Shown in pieces: positions 23,201 through 35,200 of a stretch of DNA of 64,000 bases (positions within the stretch are counted from its first letter, which is position 1; each line of letters begins with the position of its first letter). Origin of the DNA: Malachius bipustulatus (Eukaryota > Arthropoda > Insecta > Coleoptera > Melyridae); assembly GCA_910589415.1 (NCBI GenBank), contig OU342635.1:4588001-4652000 (forward strand), given 5' to 3'. The notes below the pieces were generated by a model, which did no database searches, was not told the origin of the DNA, and saw only the letters and a program-made list of their open reading frames with translations. A program made the position numbers and the translations under genes.

Positions 23201-26200
23201 ATGTATGAAAGTTGGATCTGTGTAATATCAACTACATAACATGACAACTTGCTCTTCTATTTATTGGTCGAACTTTTAACTAGGTCTAGGTATCGGTTTC
23301 GTAACAACTTCTTAAAATTTTCCTCGCTGCGACTGGCTCATCAGTTTCCGTTCCAGATACCGCCCTAACCCTGCATCATTAGAATCTCTGTTCCGGTTTC
23401 TTTCTGTCAAACGATCCGTAACTTCCCAAGAGGAAAAGTTTGTAAGGTAGCTTGGTTCACAATAATTACAACCCCAAACGAAAGCTTTACTTTAATATAA
23501 CTTTTATATTTTAGTCGTTGATGGCTCATAATTTGAAATTATTATAAGATTGAAGAGCACATGGAAAATATTTTTTCACCCTTCCTTGTTTGGTTTCTTG
23601 GTTCGTTCGAGAACTTAGTTGATTAGCAATTTTGCCCCGACCTTCACCCTTTTTAAGCGAAAATCGGGGTAAGAAAAATAAAGATACTTTTATTTCGGCC
23701 ATTTATTAAGACCATTTCCTAGGACTATTTTTTAGGGGCCCTATTAAAAAACAGATCTAAGATATCCAGCAAATAATTAATGCAAAACTTTACTTCTGTG
23801 TTAGCTGGTATCTGCTCTCATCAACGCAAAGGGTCACAAATAATTTAATCTGAGTACTTTGATTCACTTATTACTTGCATTTGTTAAAATTAAAGCTGAA
23901 CTACTCAAGAAAACAGGAAATAAGTTAATCCGTCGCGTACGGACCGCTGGTTTATTTCTCCGTGACGTGCTCGAGTCTACCAAACAAAAAACCTTTTTTC
24001 CTTCCTCTAATAACACTGATCTGAAGCTTCTTAAAGATCCTCGAATCTCTTCTCTATCTGTACTGACAGAGCTCACTAGTCACTACCTTCTATAATGCCA
24101 ATTTGATTATTAGCAGACTATTTACCTAAACTCGTTTTTCCAGCGTATGTGAATTTAATGGCATTATCCTCTCGAACTACGGCTCTTATACCACCTGGCA
24201 ACATCCACGGATGTACGGACGAATGTTTTCCTCGACTAGTCTCTAGCCGTTCAAGGACAGGGAACGAACGTTTCCCTGTTAAATCTGACGCGATAAAAAT
24301 TTCCCATGTTTTGAATTTTCCCCTTCTTGGATTTTGTAATAAAATGTCTTAATTTCCACTAAATTGGAGTTTTCTGACCATATTCCAAAGATGCCATGTA
24401 TATTCTTTTAATAAGATTAAAGATTGCATAATCCCGTAAAAATTCCCCCCCCCCACACGAGTATTAATAAAATTGAAATTGAGAACTGAAAATGTGACCA
24501 CATAATTTTTATTTTTTATAAAACGTATTCAAATGATTGTATGTATATAAATGCAACAGAGCCTTTTAGTTTTTTCAACAACGATTATTTATTATATCCC
24601 CTCCATAAATAGGTACATAATATAACCCTAGACGATATTTAAATGATTAATCTATTGCAGGTCAAATGTCCAGAATGTCGCGCCGAACATCGCATACCTT
24701 ATCAAGGTATCCAGGGGTTCCCGACCAACGTAACCTTAACGAGATTTCTCGAACTGCATATCGAGATAACCGGAGAACTACCAGATCCAAACAGCGGGCA
24801 AGTGATGGAAAGATGCAACGTGTGTTCTGAGAAAGCTTACTGCAGTTTCTGTTACCACTGCGATAAGAAAATTTGTGAAGAATGCAAAGGAGCCCACATG
24901 GAGATATTGAGGAGAGAAATCTCTAGAATCAATAATCAAATCAGAAGAGGTATACACAGATTACAAGATTCCTTGTCCCTGATAGAAAAAAACACTCAAA
25001 ACATACAAATTAACTGTATATCCGTGAGCGAAGAAGTCGACGAAATTTACAGAAGACTATCCAAAGCTTTGAAAGATCGCACGGATTATCTTAGAGGAGA
25101 GATAGATAAATACCTGGGTACAGAAATGAGAAGTCTAACCAATTTGAAAAGTAACCTCGAATTAGAAATCTCCAACATCTTAAGTAATTGCGATTTAGCA
25201 GACAAACATATGAACGAACATGCCGACATGTGGGATGATTGTGAACTGATGGACGCCAAGGAAATTTTCCTCAAAACTGTGGAGTTCATTAGAAATTTCG
25301 AGTACGAAAACTCTGATTATAGCAGGAAAGTCAGATTAATTCTAGCACACGATCCAAACCAATTGGTGCTTCACATAGCAGGGTTTGGTGATCTAAATAT
25401 ATCAACGCCTAGTCATGTGGGGGTGTTGCAGCCGCCTGGTGGTGGTCCGGGATTGATGAGATCTAAGAGTGATCATCGTTTAGCTTCCCAATTCAGGAAT
25501 CAAGAAGAACGCGGCTATGGAGAACGAGGGTACGGTGAATCTAACCAAGATGAGCCGCTTCTTGGTGGTAGAAAGTTTGGCGAGAGACCTCAAAGGCCAG
25601 TTAGTGACAAGTATAGCGGTTACAGCAGTAGAAGTGGTAATGAATATGGCGAAGATTACGATGAAAGCACTAGACCGAGCAGATCACGATACAGCAGTAG
25701 ATTTAGAAGACGCAACCCAGAGAATGAGTCAGATGATGAGAGTACAAGAGTCAGATTCACTGAACAGCAAAACAAAAACGAGAGGGAGAAAGTTATAGAC
25801 ACGGAAGACGTGGCTCGTGGTCCCTTAAGTGGTATAACACGTTTGGCGGATTCTCCTAGAGTCATGAAAAAGATTCAAGATAATGAGGGTGGTAAGAAAA
25901 AGGTTAAAGAGGAACCTCCAAAAGCTCCTGTCGCCCCTCAGGTAAAAATAGCTCCAAAAAGACCTCCACCGCCAGCGACGAGGCAAGTTAGCGAAGACGA
26001 TGAAATTGCTAAGATAAAAAAGCAGAACAAGGGAGCTGCAACGTCTACTACAACAACTGAAACAGTAGAAAGACCTATAGAAGAAAGACATCCCCCAAAG
26101 AAAACCTCCGCTCAAGAGGTGAGTCTAGACGAGGCGTAACTTTCAGCCGAGTACCTGAATAAATAAATTTTTTAGTTTAATTTTTAGTTAAATGTTGTTT

Positions 26201-29200
26201 GTTAATCCCGGAATTGTGATGTCGTTATTTTTTACTAAAATACTTCAAAATACTTGAATCCTCGATTACACCTGGCATGTTCACTAAAAGCACTTCTACT
26301 ATTACTTCTACTATTACTTCTCTACCTGCTACACTCGTTTGTGTTGTGTGGAAAGCATGAAGAATGTATGCAAGATGTTCGAAAGTTAATACACTTATTT
26401 CTCACCAGGCACAATCGAGCGAGGACGAATCTGAGGGGTCGGTTACTCACCAAACCCAAAGAAAAACCACACCAGCTAAAACCACCACTACTCCCACCAG
26501 AAAAATTCCAGAGACTACTCATAGAAAAGCTACACGCTCTCCTAGCTCTGAATCGAGCACATCCACAGAATCTAGTGCTTCTTCGGGAGCCGCTCGTAAC
26601 TCCACAACAGCTCCTTTTACCGCGCCGGAAGAACCTAAACCTAAATACACCGCCAGAGGAAACACGGCCACGGAATCCAGACAATCTTCGGTTACTTCGC
26701 CCAGGGAAACGCCTGCTACTAAACCTTTCCAAAGTCGATTCTTACAGAACAAATCAACCCCGCCACCTCCGCCCAAGAACGAAGAAGAAGAAACTGAAAG
26801 CAGCTCCGAAGAGGAGACAGAAACCGAAGAGGAGTCTGAGGAAATTCCCAAGACTGACACCAAGGAGATAGCGAAGAGTGATATTGGACCTCTGTTAGCT
26901 AGAAGCGCCAATGCCAGAGACAGCAGTGCAGAAAACGTCAGAAAGACTAGCCGCGATGAAACGTCATACGGGCGGTCTAAATACGCGCAGAAAGAAGAAT
27001 CACCCACACCCACTAGCAGGTATCAAAGAAACAGGACGAGCACTTTAGAAGACGAACCTTCGCGGTACGGGTATACCAGCAGATTCCTTAACAAGAGCAA
27101 GAGCTCTGCGGCTATACCACCCGAGGAGGAGGAGACGAACAGGTAAGCATTTCTTGATTTTGTTTCAAAATAGAAAAATTGACACGACCTATTGGAACCT
27201 ATCATCCAATCATAAGTGAAGTTTAGCAATAATAATTATAATTTAAATTCTTTCATTGTATTATTTTTTCTCGCAAAACAAAACTCCGTAGAAGTAATTT
27301 TCTTTTAATAACAAATCAAGCGATGAGATGTTGAATGTGCTGAAGAATGCATTAAAAACACGCCGGCTTGGTATTTGAATATAGGAAAAAACATTTTCCT
27401 TATATATTTCGAAGGAAAATTTGAATTTCAAAAAACTGAAACAACAGAAAGGAATAATAATTGCCCCAGCACACTCCCGTTAGCATAATTATGCAAAATA
27501 TTTTGTTAGAATTACCCTTAGCCTGTCGTGGCAATAATAAGAATATACGTATACGTAGCTCAAATAACATCCATTCCATCTGCAAATGTAAAAAAATTAT
27601 AGCATAGACTGCAGTTTCATTTTGTATTGAGATCCGTTTTTAATTACGTAAAACGTGCTTTCCTTAATTAAAATCAATTTTGACTAGCCGCATTGGTTAC
27701 AACAGTTAGTAATAATTACTGCTGTAACGAGATCTGAGGATTTCTTAAAAAAAAAAAAAAAACGATAGGAGCCGATACGAATGCTGATCGGAGCCCCTGT
27801 CCCTTCTTCCTATCAGGCGAGCTGAGCCGATAGGATAGTCTTTGCATGGGTAGAAGAATCCTTAATCCGACCTCGCAGGAGGAAGACCTTACTAGATTTT
27901 GACATAATAAATAGTGAACTATTTCAGCAATAAGATTTTTGCACTCCAAAACCGTATTTCTTTCGTAGGAATATGACCAACAACTTCCACAGTTTCATAC
28001 TTATGTAGAAATATTTCACAATTGGCCCAAACGCGCTTTAAATGTTTCTGATACATTCCACCTGGTGACGGTGAGTCGTGGGTTCCTGTGTAGGTATAAT
28101 TTCATCGTACATTAATAGAGAAGGTTATCGATCTGCGGTGTGTCGTCGAATCCTCACTGGAAGCCTGCCAACCATGGATGTGATTTGCAATCTCCCAAAT
28201 TACAACCGCGATGTCACTATTTTGGAGCGCAGGATGACGAAAGTCGTTTTACTGTTCATATTGTGAACATATACGGAGTTGTATAAATGCATGTTACTTA
28301 TGCCTTTTGTAATAATAAGTTACCTGCATTATTTCTCCACTTCTTGTTGGAAGAATATTATTGTTTTGTCTATTGGCAGTTAAATTTATGTTCATATCTT
28401 GAATTTACTTCACAAGATTGCAAGTAAGCCTTGGTCAGCCTCTTGTGAGCTTATCCACCTGGATGACGATAAATCGGCCACTTTTCCTTGTTGATAAGTT
28501 CTAATGGTTCTACGCAACACCATAACCTCTCAAGGTTGATGCAGTTTAATTATCTCAATGCCCCTCCCCCAATTCTGTATTCGCTGCTCTTGCAATGTGG
28601 CATAAGCCCAGCCATCTTGACCAAAACTATAAGCTCATCAAGATGCTTGTCAAAGAGAAACTAAAAAGTTCGTCTAAAAGAAACCAACCTCAGGTATAAC
28701 TTCTGCAGCCGAGGAAGGTTTTTTGGACTCGACTGATCCAGCTATATCCAGGTATCGGAAGATGTCTGGGAATTGCAGGAGAGAAGCAATTGCCTTTTTC
28801 TGCTGGGATGGGGATAATCGCTCTACCCGCACCATAGGGAAGATGATTTTCAATTGCCTTTCCTACAATTGCATATTATGAGGACCTCCATACAAGAGAC
28901 TTGACGTCTTTCTGGCATTGACGGTCGCTGGACTCAAGCTTGTAAATCAAATTCAGGAAATCTGTTCATGGCAGAAGCTCTTTTTTCCACAAGCGTCTTT
29001 TAAACAAAGAGAATTGAGCTTAAGATGGACTAAACTTATCATCCACTTGTTGAGTTTCTCTCAACCACCTTAATTTGGATAAACCCTTATCAGTGATAAG
29101 AATAATTAGAAGACTGATTGATGCAAGCTGTGCACTTTGCTTTGATGGTTTCATCAGTATTGTTTCTATTCATCGATCTGCATTTGTAGACAATCAGAGT

Positions 29201-32200
29201 ATTGGGTAAGAAGAAACTGTAACACAGATGTCATATCATTTTGGTGTCTCATCAGGCGACACCTATGCTATGTACCGATTAAAATGGAAGAAAAAATGCA
29301 GACGATACATTTTGTGTATAGTCTAAACAGGCTATATGAAATATTAATAAACTAATTTACCTCGCCAAACTTTACTTTCCACGAAAACTCCATCAATATA
29401 CTTCCCTATAGACTTTCCAAATCAGATTAAACTTCAATCAGCCCGCAAATATAATGTTATTTAAAACTCCTACGTTGCCATGGCTTTTGGTTTTAGTGCT
29501 TAATATAAAACTTTTTTTTCAAAATCAGCCTTGAAGGCTTTAGTTATTGATTTTTACTTCAACAAGCGATATTAAATCAGTAAAGTTTATACTCCTCCTC
29601 TCAGATACTCCACCACCTTGGACGAAGACACCCGTTATCCGAAGTCTCGCTATCTTTCCCTGAAAGAAAGACGGCAGCGTCTCGCTAGGAGCCGCAGCAG
29701 CCAGCAGTTTGGCAGCGAGGAGCCCGAAGAAGAGGAACAGCCGATGTCACCTACTAGCGTCAATCCTTCCGCATATTTGGCCAGTCGGGGATACGGAAAG
29801 ACTACATCATCAAATAATGACTTAGCCAGGAGCCGTAGCACGCACGCGTTGAAGAGCAGAGACAACTCACCTGACAGGTTAGCATTTAATGTTGATTAAA
29901 TTAATTACTGAAGTAGCCTTTGCAAAAAAACGCTCTCCAAGACACGCCACGACCGCATAAGATGAATTTATCAAATAACCATTTTCACTGTCCAGCAGAA
30001 CTTAGCATGCAATAGACTTTTTTCTCTCAAGAGTCGTCTGATTCAAGATCGCCAGAATCACCGGAAGCACCTCAGCCTCATGGGCTTATTGTGCTTACTC
30101 CCTTTGCTTCATGTCACCCATTCCGTCAGTCTGGTCCCTCCTAGTTTGTTCAAGTGTTCTTTTAGGGAATGTATCTCATCTATGAATATGCCAATTGTTT
30201 TAAATGATAGCAGTAGCTCTTCACTTGCCTTCTTTTCGGGTCCCGTGATGAAGGCCTCACCATGTTGATGTTTGGTCCTTTTATCCCTACTTGATCCCGT
30301 GCTGTATTTTTTGGTACTCCCATGGCGGGTTCTGGGCCAATAAATCCAGAAGAGAATCTACTTCTTGCCAACTCGCGGCTTTTCAATTACCTACCTGTGA
30401 TTGCCCTATGTCCTGGCATCAACAACAAGGTTTCTTTGTTGTGTTCTGGCGGTCTTTTGAGATTCTAACGGAATTCCTAAAGTAGTTTGGACGTTATCTT
30501 GGAGTTTTCTTTTTCTGTAGCCCTTAGAACATCTAATTTTCTGTTAGTATACGCCTGTTTCTATAGGCCCTCTTAATATTTTCTCTTACGCAGTGTAGTG
30601 AATAGAACTAACCATAGGCGTTCGATATGAGCATGAGTAAAATCGGTCACAATAGCCAAATTGTTAGAGTTTCGGTCAAACGATCTTTAAAGTGCAGCAT
30701 GGATTTGTTGGGTCAGTACTTAGATGGATGACCAAAATTATAGTGGTAAAAAAAAAGTTCTGTGACCGATCGTGCTCCGGGAGGTACGTTAAAAAGGGGG
30801 TCCCGGCTGCTTCACAGCAGTCGTTAAGTTATGTCAGAGGCCCTTGAGGCTACTTGAAAACTTCTGACACTTGGGCTTTACCACAGTCATACATTTTTTT
30901 TTGTGAGCATGAGCATCTCCTTAGTAAACTTCTCTCCTAAGGGTTCTCTCCTCAGATCTGTAAGTGGATTTCCAGCTTCGCTACCAATACGAGTTTACAT
31001 AACTGTACATGTCGTTGTAGACGGATTATCATCTAACTCTTATTCCAGTAACTGAGGTGTGCCCCAAGGCTTGGTGTTATCGCCCACTATATTCCTTCTT
31101 TACTTAAATGAATATGGCATTACTGTGTCTTACGTTTAAAAAAAACACCACCTGATTCTTGGTATACGAAAACCATAAGTTTAAGCAAAAAATCATAAAA
31201 TCAGTAACGTTTAAGCACTAGTGCGTAAAAGAACATACTTTAGAGCACTAGTGCGTAAAAGACTAGGTACCATCATTTCTTGACAATCAAAATATGAACT
31301 TTTTTAATCCGATTCAACAAAAAAAAATAAGTATGAGCATGAAATTTTATGATCTTTTGTAACTCAACGCTCCGCGGATAGACATAAACTTTTCAGGGTT
31401 TGAACGCGGATCTGCGGAATGCGGGATGATATCCATACTCGATAGAACTGTCACATATTGTTCCGCGTTGAATTTGAATAATAAGTTTTCCGATGTCAAA
31501 TATCGTAGTGCGGATGGCTTGTCCCGAAAGAGGACGACGTGTGTGTATAAATTTTGAAATATACGCAAGACCTAAACTGGTGTTTATTTTATTAGATTGA
31601 CTTGAGTGAGCCGTTACTCTCAGCACTGGTTTGAATTAGTTAAGAGTTATTTTAGTTCCGTCATTGGCACGTTTCTTGCTATTATAATCTAAAGTTAGAA
31701 GTGGGTTTAAAAATCATATTTATTTATGGAAAAAGATTTATGATAAATACTTCGAACGTTCATGTCTCTGTCACTGGATAATTACGAAGTCTCCTTGTTA
31801 TCACTCTCTTTTTCATCTTTTTCTCTTTTTTATCACTCCCATGCAAACTTAGTGAAATGAAGATTCTATAGGACAAAATCCGGCCAGCTCGAAATTTCTA
31901 TTTTTGGCAAAGTCCGCTCAGCTCGATTTTTTTCACAAGATCCGGTTCGAAAAACTCAAAAAGCTCGAATTTTCTGGCACATAGGACCTTGCAAAAATCA
32001 CATTTTCGTTCTGACCGGCGTAATTTTTATCCTTCATGAGATTTGCTAAGATTGCTGCTAAGATGCCTTAATTTTCCAGGTCGTCTGGAACGACTGGAGG
32101 ATCGGGCGAGAAAGACGGCGCGGCCCTGTCATCATGGGCCCGATACTTGAAAAACAAGTACGGCAACCGTGGAGGCGCCCACAAAGACAAGGACTCGGCG

Positions 32201-35200
32201 AGTACGGGGTCCATGAGTTCCGCGGGATCAGCTAGCTCGGCCGCAGCCAGAAGGCTGTCTCTCGGCCTCCCTCTAAGGTCGTCCACGGAACTGGGGAGCT
32301 CTGATGATGATTCAAAAAACATGCTAGGCTCCCCCACTACCCATCATACACAGCCACCTACACTCCAAGCAGGTAACTCAAACACTTAAGCGCTTTTTTA
32401 TACCTGAAGATCTTACAATTTTAAATGTGAGACATTTGCAAATAATGGATGGAAAATTAATAAAATTCTTAATAAGCGTACACGCTACGATTTTAGGTAT
32501 AACGAGGGAATGTGTCAAAATTGTAATTAAAAAAATGTAGCTAACTATCACAACAATGAACTTACCTATCAAAAAAGGCAGCAACTGATGAAGTGTTGAT
32601 ACTTTGCACTTTTCGCAGAGCTTCAATATTTCCGAAACCAGGTGGTAGGTGCGTCGAAGAGAGTATGAGAAGAAACTACAAATTTATATTTTCTCTCTAA
32701 GAGTCAAGCAAATCTAAAAAGCTCAATGCATGGTATAAAAGTAGTGTCAAAGTTGGCCAGGAAATTAGCAGGTGACACTTGCCTGGGTACCACGCCACAA
32801 AGCCACCAAGCTTGCAGTGAGGGGTAGATCAAATGAATAAATGAGACTCTGCACTCTGCAGCAGCTTTCACTAACGAGATAGCGTATTATGGGTACTAGG
32901 ACGACTCGTCCTCAAAGGCTTGCCGTCAATAAAAACCTCGGGTAAGGTTCTGTTATCCCATTTGTCAAAGCAACGGAACTTTTTGTTGATCAAGGCCTGT
33001 CAAAACACGAGAGGATTGCTATGTTTCAATTAATTACGTTTAACCTTAACCGCCGTTTTTTCTAATTAACAATGGGGTAATGTTTACAGGTATCACCCCC
33101 GCAGCGGGGGTAGCAGCAGCGGCAGCGGCCGGTACGGGCTCTAGCCTGACTGCGCGACAATACCTGAGCAAGGGCAAGCAGCTGTGGACGATGGGCGGTC
33201 GGGGGAGCGAAGCCGGATGCTTCACGTGGCCGCGCGGCGTAGCCGTCGGTCCAGATAACACCCTGGTGGTTGCGGACAGCAGCAACCACCGTGTGCAGGT
33301 CTTCGACGGCCAGGGACGTTTTTTGAAGGAGTTCGGCCAGTACGGCTCTGGAGAAGGAGAGTTCGACTGTCTGGCCGGCGTAGCCGTTAACAGGATCGGC
33401 CAATACATTATTGCCGATCGATACAATCATAGGATCCAGGTGAGGATTTTTTCTCTTCGAGATCTTCGACACTATAGAATACATTTTTGCATTAGCATAC
33501 CAGGTGTGTAACCAAAAACAGAACAATCCGTCCCTATTTTTTCTGGGGTTGCGGGAAAATAACTAAGGTTCCAAACGTAGGTCTCGGTCGAGAGAACACA
33601 ACTCTTTGGGGTGGTCCTCCTGTCCTTTAGATCTCGATGACATTCGACAATCAGCTTCGTAGCACCTACAAACAACAAGTGTGCCCTCGAGAGAACCATA
33701 ATAGTCGATAACTATCGAAGCATTATAGTGACGTTCTGGACGTTCTACAGAAAGGTCGGCAACGCAGAGCGGCCTTAATTCGAGTAATAGACCGTCAGCG
33801 CTCTTTTTGTAATTATAGCACGAATTTTCACCCACCATGCCTTATAATAATGTGCTTGACTCACGTCCTACAGATGAGGCTCACTATCTCTGGCTCCAAT
33901 TTTCAAATCTGAGACTGACTTTTATTTAACTTCCTATAAGTCTCACTTTTAATGCTGAACTCGCTTATTGCTTCTGTACTCTATAATCTCGGAATTTATT
34001 GGATGGATGCGCAGCTAATGAGAGGATGGATGCACCCCCAAAAAACAGGCCTCTTTTATTTTCACCCCCTGACTTTCCGGTCAGATCCAGACCCCTGTGT
34101 ACAACTTTCAACTCTTCTATAAAAACAACAAAAAATGTAACGTAATTTAGGTAGGCCTTGGAAAAATGTCATGTCTTACAGTTTTACAATCTCAGATATG
34201 AAATTTTTCCAAAGCCTACCCAAAGTAAGTTTCTATTTGCTTAACTTGGATAGTGTTTTCGAATGCACAATGGGCCACCTGTGGTCTCAGTGCAGCGCAC
34301 TTGTTCTGTCCTAAGAATCCAGAGTGTTTTCATATTTTATTAATGACGTGGTTGGATGATACCTCATGAACATTAGACCTGAGCATTAAAACTACTTTAA
34401 ATGCCCCTTGTTAGAGGAAATTACTAATATGAATAATGGAGGTTACATCTACAATTGATGGTATTTTCCAGTAGAATTAATAATAGAATATTACATGATT
34501 TGTACCTATAAATACGCAAAAGCACCTTATTAATAATAAAACTGGACGAATACCTCGTTTATGTTACTATAACTACCTGTGCTAATTCTAGAGGCCTAAG
34601 TAAAATACTGATTTCAGGTGTTTGATCCTTCTGGGAGGTTCCTGAGGGCATTTGGAAGTCAAGGTACGGCAGACGGAAAATTCAACTATCCCTGGGGAAT
34701 AACAACTGATGCCCTCGGATTCATTTACGTTTGCGACAAAGAAAACCATAGAGTTCAGGTCAGTGAGTAATTATTAGAAGTTAGATAATAGGGTATGGCT
34801 AGCATGATTACATGTCGAGGTGGATTTGTTTGCCATATGTTGTCGGTAAAGACGGCTTTTGTATCCTAATTAGCAATTTATATTCAGAAATTTTAGTAGA
34901 AATACTGAAATAGTTATGTTTAATCAGTGATGTTATCACAGACGAGTAAATAGATTTCAATATGACCCGCTGAAAAAGATTTAATAATTATATTTACTTT
35001 GTAAAATTTTCCGCTAAAAAAGCATGAAATATTCACTTTTTTGCATTGCTGTTCAAACTCCTGAACGTTTCCAATTTTTTTTTCACTTTTTAATCTTTTA
35101 TACATACACAGGGTGTTAATTAATGATGTGTCGTAATTTCAATGGTGCATCCCTGAACCAAATTCAAGTAGAAAAGTTCATACAAACATGTATCGTAATA

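Larger units (their letters stand above)
20212..24660 (+). other. tn: thin intron splitting the RING domain
   Basis: About 4.4 kb. It contains a tRNA-derived SINE candidate, a diverged direct repeat (20835-20930 and 21207-21305) and a mariner-type C-terminal relic (about 22190-23210). The stretch 23210-24640 shows no recognisable feature beyond poly-C near 24448. Confidence 0.7.
29878..32079 (+). other. tn: thin intron with LINE remnants
   Basis: About 2.2 kb. It contains a minus-strand LINE 3' end (30018-30640), a plus-strand LINE reverse-transcriptase fragment (30950-31140), and two copies of GCACTAGTGCGTAAAAGA (31214 and 31240). The rest, 31270-32050, shows nothing recognisable. Confidence 0.6.

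Noticed and set aside
26254..27013. Overlapping long frames (plus 205, minus 136 and 164 codons) around the thin linker exon
   Set aside because: Low-complexity Arg/Leu/Ser shadows of the Ser/Glu-rich exon in other frames; the real frame is fixed by matching splice phases.
33046..33526. Minus-strand open frames of 126 and 154 codons opposite the first NHL exon
   Set aside because: They are antisense shadows of the GC-rich exon; composition mirrors the NHL codons and neither resembles a known protein.
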